Below, in pieces: positions 17,868 to 26,287 of a stretch of DNA of 64,000 bases. The notes beneath the pieces were generated by a model. It saw only the letters and a program-made list of their open reading frames with translations, searched no databases and was not told where the DNA came from. Where the stretch lies: positions 1 through 64,000 of the forward strand of contig NZ_PJZI01000027.1 in the NCBI RefSeq assembly GCF_002858805.1, read 5' to 3'. This stretch comes from Chimaeribacter arupi (GTDB lineage: Bacteria > Pseudomonadota > Gammaproteobacteria > Enterobacterales > Enterobacteriaceae). The translations under genes were made by a program, and so were the position numbers. Every line of letters starts with the position of its first letter. Within the stretch, counting starts at the first letter, position 1.

Positions 17868-18665
17868 TTATTTGGTGACGTCAGCACCGAACCATTTTTC
17901 AGAGATTTTTTTCAGCGAGCCGTCCTGCTGCATGTCGGCAATCGCTTTATCCACGGCTGCCAGCATCTGCGGGTTGCCTTTGCGCAACGCCACACCGGAC
18001 TCCTGGCGGGAGAAGGCCGGGCCGGCCACCGCCATCACATTGCCGGTTTTCTTCACCAGGTCCAGCGCCGCCAGGCGGTCTACCAGAATGGCATCGACAC
18101 GGCCGAAGCGCAGGTCCTGGTATTTGGTCGGGTCATCATCATAGGTGCGGATGTCCACGCCTTTCACGTTCTCACGCACCCACTGCTCATAGTTGGTGCC
18201 GAGGCCGACGCCCACTTTCTTCCCAGAGAGATCTTCCGGTTTGGTGATGCCGCCCTCGTTGCCTTTCTTGGTCAGGGCCTGGATGCCGGACACCGTGTAC
18301 GGGGTGGAGAAGTCATACTTTTTCTTACGCTCATCGGAAATCGTGACCTGGTTTATCACCACATCGATGCGTTTGGAATCCAGCGAGGCGAGCATCCCGT
18401 CCCATTTGGTCGGCGACAGTTTGGCTTTCACGCCGAGGTGCTGGGCCAGGGCCTCAGCAAATTCCACTTCAAACCCCGTGAGTTTGCCGTCTTCCCCCTG
18501 GAAGCTGAACGGCGGATAGGTGCCTTCCAGCCCGACCACCAGCGTGCCGCGCTGTTTCACCTGATCCAACTGGTCAGCCGCGTAGGTTGTGCTGACCATC
18601 CCGCTGGTCAGGGTGACGGCCATCATGCCCATCAGTAAATGACGACGAAATACGGAAACACCCAT
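17868..18665 (-). CDS. tcyJ: Cystine-binding periplasmic protein TcyJ (FliY)
   Basis: A 265-aa solute-binding protein of family 3. A Sec signal peptide spans about residues 1-29 (hydrophobic LLMGMMAVTLTSGMVSTTYA). Conserved family 3 features include GTLVVGLEGTYPPFSFQ and GFEVEFAEALAQHLGVK. It delivers cystine to TcyLN. Its older name fliY comes from its place beside fliAZ, and it has no proven structural role in the flagellum. ATG at 18665 follows AAGGGG. CDS order on this strand is dcyD, tcyJ, tcyL, tcyN. Confidence 0.94.
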   Translation of the reverse strand: MGVSVFRRHLLMGMMAVTLTSGMVSTTYAADQLDQVKQRGTLVVGLEGTYPPFSFQGEDGKLTGFEVEFAEALAQHLGVKAKLSPTKWDGMLASLDSKRIDVVINQVTISDERKKKYDFSTPYTVSGIQALTKKGNEGGITKPEDLSGKKVGVGLGTNYEQWVRENVKGVDIRTYDDDPTKYQDLRFGRVDAILVDRLAALDLVKKTGNVMAVAGPAFSRQESGVALRKGNPQMLAAVDKAIADMQQDGSLKKISEKWFGADVTK

Positions 18666-18779
18666 AGTTACCCCTTATGACATGTTAATTATTTTGATTT
18701 CAGCATGTTATCATTTAGTTTACCGGTTAACAGGAATAGATCATCCTATGGTTATACCGGAAAGTTATAGATAATGTGG

Positions 18780-19817
18780 TCAGTGTGACGGTGGATAGGC
18801 AAACAGCGCCGGTGCACCGCCGGTATGCACAAACAGAATTGGCCCGGCGGCAAAGCGCTTGCGCTCAAGGCCGTCGAGCAATCCGGCCATCGCTTTGCCG
18901 GTGTAGACCGGGTCCAGCAGAATGCCCTCCTGCGCCGCCAGCAGTTTCACCGCAGCCATGCCCTCCTCGCTCGGCACGCCGTAACGCGGGCCGACGTACT
19001 CATCCCACAGCGTGACCGGCGCGGGGGCATCGGTGAGCGACAGCAACGCCGACACCTCGTGTTGCAGCGCCACCACTTTCGGCTGCTGCTCCTGTGCCTT
19101 GCGTGAAACCGTGACGCCAACCAACGTGGTGTCCGGCATCAGTGATTGCAACCCCACCGCCAGCCCGGCATGGGTGCCGGCACTGCCGGACGCCACCACC
19201 ACACTGCCGAACGCCACCTGTTGCGCCTGCTGGGCAATCTCCAGCGCGCACTGGATATACCCCAGCGCGCCCAGGCCATTGGAGCCGCCCACCGGGATCA
19301 CATACGGGCGGAAGCCCTGCGCTTCCAGCCGATCCGCCTGCTCGCGCAACTGCGCCTGCGGGTCATGCAGCGCGTCACACATCACCACCTCAGTATTGAA
19401 CAGATCCAGCAGCAGCCGGTTGCCGTTGTGCTGGTAGTTGTCGCCGGGGTGGTAATGATCGGCTGCCGGGGCCGCAAACGGGCTTTCCAGCAAGGCCACA
19501 CAATGCAGGCCGAGCCGGGCGGCCACGGCCGCCGTCTGGCGCACATGGTTGGACTGGATTGCCCCGGCGGTGACCAGCGTGTCGGCCCCCTGCCGCAACG
19601 CCTCGGCGGCCAGAAACTCCAGCTTGCGCAGCTTGTTGCCGCCCAGCGCCAGCGGCGTGAGGTCATCCCGCTTCATGTAAATATCATGGCCGAGATAATC
19701 GGAGAGACGGTCAAGGCGCTCAAGCGGCGTGGCCGGGCCGACCAGGTCAAGGCGCGGCACGGCGGCCAGTTGCTCAGCCAGGTAACGGTAGGATGGTGTG
19801 TTCGGTTGTTGGCTCAC
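18780..19817 (-). CDS. dcyD: D-cysteine desulfhydrase DcyD
   Basis: A 345-aa PLP enzyme of the ACC deaminase/D-cysteine desulfhydrase family, converting D-cysteine to pyruvate, sulfide and ammonia. The PLP lysine lies in [17 protein letters not shown], and [18 protein letters not shown] and [14 protein letters not shown] are diagnostic. It is longer than the E. coli protein (328 aa), partly through an extra segment near residues 125-135 ([16 protein letters not shown]) and a longer N-terminus. The start is GTG at 19817 with GAGGGG upstream. It shares the strand with tcyJ, fitting joint cystine and cysteine use. Confidence 0.93.
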   Translation of the reverse strand: MSQQPNTPSYRYLAEQLAAVPRLDLVGPATPLERLDRLSDYLGHDIYMKRDDLTPLALGGNKLRKLEFLAAEALRQGADTLVTAGAIQSNHVRQTAAVAARLGLHCVALLESPFAAPAADHYHPGDNYQHNGNRLLLDLFNTEVVMCDALHDPQAQLREQADRLEAQGFRPYVIPVGGSNGLGALGYIQCALEIAQQAQQVAFGSVVVASGSAGTHAGLAVGLQSLMPDTTLVGVTVSRKAQEQQPKVVALQHEVSALLSLTDAPAPVTLWDEYVGPRYGVPSEEGMAAVKLLAAQEGILLDPVYTGKAMAGLLDGLERKRFAAGPILFVHTGGAPALFAYPPSH

Positions 19818-19930
19818 CTGTTTCCCCTCAGGACGGTGCAGAGATTCAACCTATAGATCTAGCAGATGTTTCTTCGGGATTCATCCATTGCGGTGCAGGA
19901 TCGCGTGCAGAGGGGCAATTAAGGCGCATA

Positions 19931-19971
19931 AAAACAAAAATGCGCCCCGGTCACAGCATGACGGGGGCGCA
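19931..19971 (-). terminator. Terminator after fliAZ
   Basis: On the minus strand GCGCCCC-type arms (19941-19948/19964-19971) form an 8-bp stem followed by TTTTTGTTTTT. It ends the fliAZ transcript just before dcyD. Confidence 0.8.
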
Positions 19972-19998
19972 TCCGGTTATCGGGTAACACAGGCCGGC

Positions 19999-20511
19999 TC
20001 AGCGCGGCTGGCTTTGCCAGGCCAGGTACTGATCATATTTACGCAGGGCGATACGGTAATTGTTGTGGCCGGCGTCCGGCAAATCCTCAATGATCCGCTG
20101 GTGAATGCTGTTGCCTTTGATGCGGTCACGCGGATAGTTGCAGGCACTCAGCATCTCATCCAGGCGGCGCAGGCGCACAACGTATTCACGTACCGTGCTG
20201 TGGCTCATTTCGGTCTGCTCAAACAGGTATTGCTTGAACGCTTTAATATCAAAATACTCAGGGTTGCTGTTGCAGGAGATCTCACTGCAAAAACGGCACA
20301 GCGCCATCAGCTCATTTTGCAGCTTCAGCCAGACCTGATCGTCGATCAGCTGATCCATGCCCGCAATGGCTTCTTTATTAATGATCTGTCCGCGGAAAAC
20401 CAGCGCCATGCGGTCAAGCTGCTTGGTGCATTGCGAACAGTGAGTCTGGCTGTGTTTGTAGTCTTTAAGATAGCGGCTCAGCGGCCGTTTTTTTACAGAT
20501 GTGCCTGGCAT
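19999..20511 (-). CDS. fliZ: Flagella regulator FliZ
   Basis: A 170-aa protein matching enterobacterial FliZ. In E. coli it antagonises sigma-S at many promoters, and in Salmonella it raises FlhDC activity. It has a fold related to the N-terminal SAM-like domain of phage integrases; KQYLFEQTEMSHSTVREYVVRLRRL is the DNA-contacting region with the critical Arg cluster. A CSQC/CRFC Cys arrangement is visible (HCSQCTKQL, LCRFCSEISC). It lies 75 bp below fliA, in the same transcript. Confidence 0.93.
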   Translation of the reverse strand: MPGTSVKKRPLSRYLKDYKHSQTHCSQCTKQLDRMALVFRGQIINKEAIAGMDQLIDDQVWLKLQNELMALCRFCSEISCNSNPEYFDIKAFKQYLFEQTEMSHSTVREYVVRLRRLDEMLSACNYPRDRIKGNSIHQRIIEDLPDAGHNNYRIALRKYDQYLAWQSQPR

Positions 20512-20586
20512 ATAAAAATTCCGCTAATGTGATTTTTTATTAAGGGGCGGAACTCTGAAGAGGGTGCCTGCCGGGCAGGCACACGA

Positions 20587-21309
20587 TTAGTGATCGGCAT
20601 TGAGTCGGGCTCGCAAGCGCTTGATAGCCTGACTGTGCAGCTGGCTGACGCGGGATTCCCCCACTTCAAGCACAGCCCCGATCTCCTTCAGGTTCAGCTC
20701 TTCCTGGTAATACAGTGTTAACACCATTTTTTCGCGTTCGGGCAACGCCTCGATAGCGTCCATCACCCGCTGGCGGAGACTGCCCTCCAGCAAATGGTGC
20801 AATGGGTTGCTCTCTTCATGGCCTTCCGTCAGTGTCTCGGCACTGTCGCCATGTTCTTCCCGCCACTCATCGTAGGAGAACAGCTGGCTGTTGTTGGTAT
20901 CCATCAGGATCTGACGGTACTCCTCCAACGGGATGGCCAACGTCTGTGCCACTTCACTTTCAGTGGGCGGGCGCCCGAGCAGCTGTTCAGCCTGCTGCAT
21001 GGCCACCGACACTTCGCGCGCATTGCGGCGCACGCTGCGGGGTGCCCAGTCGCGGCTGCGCAGTTCATCCAGCATGGCCCCACGGATGCGTTGCACCGCG
21101 TAGGTAGTAAAAGCCGTGCCCTGTAGCGCATCGTAACGATCAACCGCATTCAGCAGCCCAATGCCCCCTGCCTGAAGCAGGTCATCCAGCTCAACGCTGG
21201 CGGGCAACCGCACCTGGAGGCGCAGGGCTTCATGGCGGACAAGCGGAACATAACGCTGCCACAGAGTATTCTTGTCGATGACGCCTTCGGCGTTATACAA
21301 ATCGCTCAC
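20587..21309 (-). CDS. fliA: Flagellar sigma factor FliA (sigma-28)
   Basis: A 240-aa sigma factor that directs late flagellar genes such as fliC and fliD in this window. Regions 2, 3 and 4 are all present: LLQAGGIGLLNAVDRYD and FTTYAVQRIRGAMLDELR (region 2), and YYQEELNLKEIGAVLEVGESRVSQLHSQAIKRLR (region 4, in two conserved stretches). A GCCGATTA -10-like element lies about 57 bp upstream (21366-21373, minus strand), suggesting partial self-control, but its -35 is poor. FlhDC control is expected from the family. Confidence 0.96.
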   Translation of the reverse strand: MSDLYNAEGVIDKNTLWQRYVPLVRHEALRLQVRLPASVELDDLLQAGGIGLLNAVDRYDALQGTAFTTYAVQRIRGAMLDELRSRDWAPRSVRRNAREVSVAMQQAEQLLGRPPTESEVAQTLAIPLEEYRQILMDTNNSQLFSYDEWREEHGDSAETLTEGHEESNPLHHLLEGSLRQRVMDAIEALPEREKMVLTLYYQEELNLKEIGAVLEVGESRVSQLHSQAIKRLRARLNADH

Positions 21310-21548
21310 TGTTAAAACCTGGCATGGGGTGGGGTTAGACGTATTATCCCTGTCCCCAGGCGAAGTAATCGGCAGAACAAACCGTAAAAAGGGTGGCTAT
21401 TTGTTTTATGTCGTCGCGGCTTTTTCTTTTTTTCCCTAAGATAAATCTGAATCGCGGCCGATACTTTACACGACATTCACGCTGTTGTACTGCCAAACAA
21501 CCTGAAGCAACGAAAAATTTAACTTAAGTATTACCACTGGTTAAAATA

Positions 21549-21568
21549 AACCCCGCCGAAGCGGGGTT
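21549..21568 (-). terminator. Terminator after fliC
   Basis: AACCCCGC-TTCG-GCGGGGTT followed on the minus strand by TATTTTAA, 24 bp beyond the stop. Confidence 0.85.
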
Positions 21569-21591
21569 GGGAACGAAACCAGCGTGCGGGA

Positions 21592-22416
21592 TTAACGCAG
21601 CAGGGACAGAACGCCCTGAGGAACCTGGTTCGCCTGAGACAGTACAGAAGTACCAGCCTGCTGCAGGATCTGCGCGCGGCTCATGTTGGACACTTCGGTC
21701 GCGTAGTCAGCATCCTGAATACGGGACTGAGCGGCGCTCAGGTTGGTTACGGTGTTGTTGATGTTGTTAACAGTGGACTCGAAACGGTTCTGAACCGCAC
21801 CCAGGCCGCTACGTGCTTTGTCGACGGTGCTGATCGCGGTGTCGATGGTTGCCAGCTCGGTACCTGCCAGCGCTTTCAGGTCGATGGAAGCCACACCCAG
21901 GGTGGTGGTGTCAGCTTTAGCACCGGTCAGGTCCAGGTCGATGGTCTGGCCGTCGTCAGCGCCAACCTGGATTTTAACCACACCAGCAGTACCGGCAGTG
22001 CCGTCCAGCAGGTTGGTGCCGTTGAAAGAGGTCTGGCTGGCAACACGGTTGATTTCAGCCAGACGTGCGGTCACTTCGTCCTGCAGAGAAGCCAGGTCGC
22101 TGTCGCTGTTGGTGCCGTTCGCTGCCTGTACGGTCAGTTCACGAACACGCTGCAAGTTGGTGTTGATCTCGTTCAGCGCGCCTTCAGCGGTCTGCGCCAT
22201 GGAGATACCGTCGTTGGCGTTACGTGCTGCCTGAGTCAGGCCTTTGATGTTAGAAGTGAAACGGTTGGAGATCGCTTGACCAGCCGCATCGTCTTTTGCA
22301 CTGTTGATACGCAGACCAGATGACAGACGCTCGATAGCGGTGCCCAGAGCAGACTGAGATTTGTTCAGGTTGTTCTGAGTAGTCAGGGACATCAGGTTAG
22401 TATTGATAACTGACAT
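21592..22416 (-). CDS. fliC: Flagellin FliC, short form
   Basis: The filament subunit, 274 aa, much shorter than the roughly 500 aa of E. coli K-12. The N-terminal D0/D1 part (MSVINTNLMSLTTQNNLNKS, LSSGLRINSAKDDAAGQAI) and C-terminal D1/D0 part (ALGAVQNRFESTVNNI-like and SVLSQANQVPQGVLSLLR) are complete. The surface-exposed middle (about residues 145-200) is only a small insert, so D3 is missing and D2 nearly so. ATG at 22416 is set by the family N-terminus; an in-frame start at 22479 adds no family sequence. It has a near-perfect sigma-28 promoter upstream. Confidence 0.96.
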   Translation of the reverse strand: MSVINTNLMSLTTQNNLNKSQSALGTAIERLSSGLRINSAKDDAAGQAISNRFTSNIKGLTQAARNANDGISMAQTAEGALNEINTNLQRVRELTVQAANGTNSDSDLASLQDEVTARLAEINRVASQTSFNGTNLLDGTAGTAGVVKIQVGADDGQTIDLDLTGAKADTTTLGVASIDLKALAGTELATIDTAISTVDKARSGLGAVQNRFESTVNNINNTVTNLSAAQSRIQDADYATEVSNMSRAQILQQAGTSVLSQANQVPQGVLSLLR

Positions 22417-22490
22417 AGTGGTATTCCTTAATCGCAAATTAGGTTTAGGTTTGAGCTTGTTGCTCACGGCGTCTCTCACCGTCCTAAAAT

Positions 22491-22517
22491 TTATCGGCGC
22501 GTTATGGGGGAACTTTA
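22491..22517 (-). promoter_or_regulatory. Sigma-28 promoter of fliC
   Basis: On the minus strand TAAAGTT, 12 nt, GCCGATAA: an essentially perfect match to the FliA consensus, about 75 bp upstream of the fliC start. Confidence 0.92.
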
Positions 22518-22892
22518 AAAGAAATTTTAAAAATAGAGTAAGATGATGATATTAAACGGAAATTAATTCAAATAACTCACCTGGTGGCGGTAAAAAGGTG
22601 GGAAACGGGGCAAAATGGCCTGCGCCCGGCGTGAAAAATGACGGTGTTTTACGCGGTAATAATGATACCCCGGTGCGCTTCCCGGCCGCGGTTAACGTGC
22701 AGGGGCTTTTCTTCTCTCTTATTTTCCTTTCTTCTGCTTTCCCTTCTTCTTATTCGCCACGGCCTGTTTTATGATGGCCGCCACCCACGGGCGAACCGCC
22801 CCGCCCGCCGGCTGCGTTGCCCGCGGCCACTATCGCCACAATACCCTCTATTCTTCCGCGCTATTCCGCGCATCATTTTTTTTGACTTTACG
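22518..22892. other. fliC-fliD intergenic spacer
   Basis: It separates the two divergent sigma-28 promoters by 375 bp. Long pyrimidine tracts occur on the plus strand at 22700-22760. No gene or strong hairpin is seen. Confidence 0.4.
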
Positions 22893-22919
22893 TAAACTTT
22901 TACGCTTCCGGGCCGATAC
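22893..22919 (+). promoter_or_regulatory. Sigma-28 promoter of fliDST
   Basis: TAAACTT, 12 nt, GCCGATAC, the same 27-bp layout as the fliC promoter. It differs from consensus at two positions and lies 38 bp before fliD. Confidence 0.88.
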
Positions 22920-22957
22920 CTGCTTTCAGGTACATACTCAACATTAAGGAAGCATAT

Positions 22958-24397
22958 ATGGCGTCTACGACGATCAGTAACCTGGGGGTAGGATCGGGCC
23001 TCGATCTCAGCACATTATATACGTCCCTCGAAACCGCTGAGCAATCCAAGCTGACTACCATCACCACCCAGCAGAGCAGCTATAACAGCCAGCTGAGTGC
23101 CTATGGTAAACTGCAAAGCTCCCTGACCAGCCTGCAAACCGCTACCGCGGCACTGACCAAAACCACCGCGTTTAACAGCACCACTGTCAGCAGCACCAAC
23201 ACCGCCTTTACCGCCACCACGGACAGCACCGCCAACACCGGCAGCTATTCCGTCTCCGTGACGCAAATAGCCAAGGCGCAGACCCTGCTCTCCGGCTCAG
23301 TCAGCAGCAACACCGCGCAGCTCGGCACCACCGGCGCGACCCGCACCCTGACCATTACCCAGCCCGGCAACGACACGCCGCTGAGCATCAGCCTGACCGA
23401 CGACCAGACCAGCCTGACCGGCATCGCGAACGCCATCAACAAAAGCGGCGGCGATGTCTCGGCCAGCATTATCAAAGCGAATGACGGCGATTACCGCCTG
23501 ATGCTCAGCTCCAAATCCACCGGTACCGACTATGACATGACCGTCAGCGTCAGCGGTGATGACGCCTTGCAGGCGGTGATTGGCTATACCGCCGGCGGCA
23601 CCGGCAACGGCATGAGTGAGCAGGTGCAGTCACAGAATGCCAAGCTGACGGTGAACGGCGTGGCGATTGAGCGCAGCAGCAACACCATTACCGATGCGCC
23701 GTCAGGCGTGACGCTGCAACTGAAAGCCGCCAGCGCCTCCGGTGCCTCAGAGCAGCTGGAAGTCACGCGCGCTACCGACAGCACCAAAACGGCCATCAAT
23801 GCGTGGGTCAAAGCCTATAACGCGCTGCAGAGCACCATTGCCACCGTCACCAAATACACCAAAGTCGAGACCGGGGAAGACCAGTCCAGCAGCAACGGCG
23901 CCCTGCTCGGCGACAGCAACGTGCGCAGCATCCAGTCCCAGTTGCGCAGCCAGCTGACCACCGTCCAGAGCGGCAGCCTGGCGATCATGGCGCAGCTCGG
24001 CATCACCCAGGACCCGTCCATCGGGGCTGACGGCTCCAGCGGCAACCTGCTGGTGGATGACACCAAACTCTCCGCCGCGCTGGCCAGCAACCCGCAGGGC
24101 GTCACGGAGTACTTTGTCGGCGACGGCAAAACCACCGGTTTCGCTACCGTGATGAACAATACCCTGACGGATATGCTGAGCACCGCCACCGGTAAAGAGG
24201 GCGTGATTAAAAATGCTACCGACGGCATCAACAGCACGCTGAAGACCCTGAGCCAGCGCTATGACGACATGAGCGACAGCATTGACGCCACCATGGCGCG
24301 CTATAAGGCCCAGTTCACCCAATTGGATACCCTGATATCCAAGCTGAACAACACTGCCAGCTACCTGACGCAGCAGTTCAGCACGTCAAGTTCATAA
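22958..24397 (+). CDS. fliD: Flagellar filament cap FliD (HAP2)
   Basis: A 479-aa secreted cap protein that folds flagellin subunits at the filament tip. The N-terminal coiled coil begins ASTTISNLGVGSGLDLSTLY, the middle is Ser/Thr-rich, and the C-terminal coiled coil (RYDDMSDSIDATMARYKAQF, LNNTASYLTQQF) is the FliT-binding and assembly region. Length is close to E. coli FliD. The first gene of fliDST, driven by a sigma-28 promoter 38 bp upstream. Confidence 0.96.
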   Translation: MASTTISNLGVGSGLDLSTLYTSLETAEQSKLTTITTQQSSYNSQLSAYGKLQSSLTSLQTATAALTKTTAFNSTTVSSTNTAFTATTDSTANTGSYSVSVTQIAKAQTLLSGSVSSNTAQLGTTGATRTLTITQPGNDTPLSISLTDDQTSLTGIANAINKSGGDVSASIIKANDGDYRLMLSSKSTGTDYDMTVSVSGDDALQAVIGYTAGGTGNGMSEQVQSQNAKLTVNGVAIERSSNTITDAPSGVTLQLKAASASGASEQLEVTRATDSTKTAINAWVKAYNALQSTIATVTKYTKVETGEDQSSSNGALLGDSNVRSIQSQLRSQLTTVQSGSLAIMAQLGITQDPSIGADGSSGNLLVDDTKLSAALASNPQGVTEYFVGDGKTTGFATVMNNTLTDMLSTATGKEGVIKNATDGINSTLKTLSQRYDDMSDSIDATMARYKAQFTQLDTLISKLNNTASYLTQQFSTSSS

Positions 24398-24406
24398 GGA
24401 CGACCT

Positions 24407-24817
24407 ATGTACCATCGTTCGGGGGCTCACTCTTACCAGCAGGTCAGCCTGGAAAGCGGCGTAATGAGTGCCAGCCCACACCAGTTAATTGTGATGCTGT
24501 TTGACGGGGCGCAAAGCGCCCTGGTAAGGGCAAAGATTTTCATGGAGCAGGGGGACATTGCCAACAAAGGCCATGCTATCTCCAAAGCGATCAATATTAT
24601 CGACAGCGGCCTGCGCGCCGGGCTCGACCGTGAACAGGACGGCGAGCTGGTCGATAATCTGGATAACCTCTATGAGTATATGAGCCGCCGCCTGTTACAG
24701 GCCAATTTGCACAATGACTTAACGGCTCTCGAAGAGGTTTCCGCGCTGTTGGATAACATCGCAGATGCCTGGCGCCAGATTGGACCACACTATCAACCTT
24801 CTCAGGACGTGAAATAA
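24407..24817 (+). CDS. fliS: Flagellin export chaperone FliS
   Basis: A 136-aa all-helical cytosolic chaperone that binds the C-terminus of FliC and prevents early polymerisation. The family start YHRSGAHSYQQVSLESGV and the helix SPHQLIVMLFDGAQSALVRA are typical. It starts 10 nt after fliD and overlaps fliT by 1 nt (TAATG). Confidence 0.95.
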   Translation: MYHRSGAHSYQQVSLESGVMSASPHQLIVMLFDGAQSALVRAKIFMEQGDIANKGHAISKAINIIDSGLRAGLDREQDGELVDNLDNLYEYMSRRLLQANLHNDLTALEEVSALLDNIADAWRQIGPHYQPSQDVK

Positions 24818-25182
24818 TGGATCGTCACCCGCACCTTATTACCGCATATCAACAGATTCTGACCCTCAGTGAGCAGATGCTCGGCCTGGCGCGCCAGGAG
24901 CAGTGGCCGGAACTGGTTGAGCTCGAGGTCAGCTACGCCAAGGCGGTGGAACAGACCGCCGCCCTGCCCGTCAATGACGGCGTGCCTGATCAGGTGCAGG
25001 AGACGATCCGCCGTATGCTGGCGCGTATTCTTGATAACGAAAGCCAGGTGAAACAGCTGCTTAACGCCCGGATGGATAAACTGGCTGAGCTTATCGGCAA
25101 CACCGGCCGTAAAAAAGATTTGCACCATGCTTACGGTAAGTTCGACGGGCAGTACACCATGCTCCAGGGCGACCCGCAGTAA
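24817..25182 (+). CDS. fliT: FliD chaperone and FlhDC inhibitor FliT
   Basis: A 121-aa helical protein matching FliT, which holds FliD for export and, once free, binds FlhDC to shut down early genes. The C-terminal helix region (residues 80-115) is the FliD/FlhC-binding part in relatives. The start codon overlaps the fliS stop by one base. Sequence is less conserved than its neighbours, as is usual for FliT; identity rests on size, helical pattern and position. Confidence 0.9.
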   Translation: MDRHPHLITAYQQILTLSEQMLGLARQEQWPELVELEVSYAKAVEQTAALPVNDGVPDQVQETIRRMLARILDNESQVKQLLNARMDKLAELIGNTGRKKDLHHAYGKFDGQYTMLQGDPQ

Positions 25183-25188
25183 ACGGGT

Positions 25189-25217
25189 CTGCCGCTTCCG
25201 GCAGGCCGGTGTTTTTT
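25189..25217 (+). terminator. Terminator after fliT
   Basis: CTGCCG-CTTC-CGGCAG, then GCCGGTG and six T. It ends the fliDST operon. Confidence 0.7.
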
Positions 25218-25284
25218 CGCGTGCCGGCCCGGAGGCCGGCTCCCTCCGCCGGATGCGGGCAGCCATGAGCCATCTTGAACATTT

Positions 25285-26127
25285 ATGGAACGGACAATTC
25301 GCTCTTACCCCGGTGTCGGCATTGCCGGGCACCTGATCCAACACAGCGCGCTGTGCGTGCCGTCAATTTACGTCAGCCGCCCCTGCCTGATCTATGTGTC
25401 ACAAGGCTATAACATCCTGCGTACCCGTGAGGGTGAGCTGCGCATCGAGCAGGGTGAGATGCTGGCGCTGAACGGCGGCCAGACGCTGGACGTTTACAAC
25501 GGCCTGGATGAGAAAGGCCTCTACGCCAGCAAAGCCATCGCCTGCGATCCGGCGCTGCTGGCGGATTTCAGCCGCGAGCACACCCCTCTGCTGTCACCGG
25601 TGGCCTCCGCCGCCATTATCCCCGACCCGGCCAACCAGTTTGCCCACTCGTTTGACTGCTTCTTCGACGCGCTGATGACGTCGCCCGCGCTGCCGGCCCC
25701 GATTGCCCGCCACCGTATGCAGGAGCAGATCCTGTGGCTGGCGCAGCACGGCGTGCGCCTGCATACCACGCCGCCGGCCACCCTCAGCCAGCAGGTGCGT
25801 GAGCTGCTGCTGACGGACATCGCCCACCCCTGGCCGGCCGCGGTGGTGGCAGAACGGCTGGAGATGAACGAAGTGATGCTGCGCCGCCGGCTGGCGGCCG
25901 AGGCAGAGGTGCTGCGCAACATCATCGCCGACACCCGCATGACCCACGCCCTGCACCTGTTACAAAACACCGATGCGGCGATTGCCGCCATCGCTCAGAG
26001 CGTGGGTTATGAGAGCGGCTCGCGCTTCGCAGAACGTTTCCGCAAACGTTTTGGTTTCCTGCCCACTGCCATCCGCGGCCATCACCGGCAGGCTGCCTGC
26101 CCCGATTGCAGCCTCGGCAGCAACTGA
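25285..26127 (+). CDS. AraC/XylS-family transcriptional regulator
   Basis: A 280-aa regulator. The N-terminal part (about 1-150) resembles the ligand or dimerisation domain of AraC-type virulence regulators (SRPCLIYVSQGYNILRT, ALNGGQTLDVYNG). The C-terminal 100 residues are the double HTH, with AVVAERLEMNEVMLRRRLAA and AIAQSVGYESGSRFAERFRKRFG. Closest in style to GadX/ExsA-like proteins, but no specific ortholog was recognised. It has its own unit between fliDST and the GT-C-like gene 160 bp downstream. The C-terminus contains CPDCS, of unknown meaning. Confidence 0.85.
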   Translation: MERTIRSYPGVGIAGHLIQHSALCVPSIYVSRPCLIYVSQGYNILRTREGELRIEQGEMLALNGGQTLDVYNGLDEKGLYASKAIACDPALLADFSREHTPLLSPVASAAIIPDPANQFAHSFDCFFDALMTSPALPAPIARHRMQEQILWLAQHGVRLHTTPPATLSQQVRELLLTDIAHPWPAAVVAERLEMNEVMLRRRLAAEAEVLRNIIADTRMTHALHLLQNTDAAIAAIAQSVGYESGSRFAERFRKRFGFLPTAIRGHHRQAACPDCSLGSN

Positions 26128-26287
26128 CACCCCTGCAGGTTGGAATGCACTGCACAAAATGAGAATAAGTGCATCGCCTCCCATAGCGTGATGCGGTAAA
26201 AGCCCTTATCGTTTATCCGCCCGGCCTGACAGCGTCAGCGGGCAGGCTCCGCAGGCAGCGGCATCAGGCGTAAGAAAGGGCAACATC

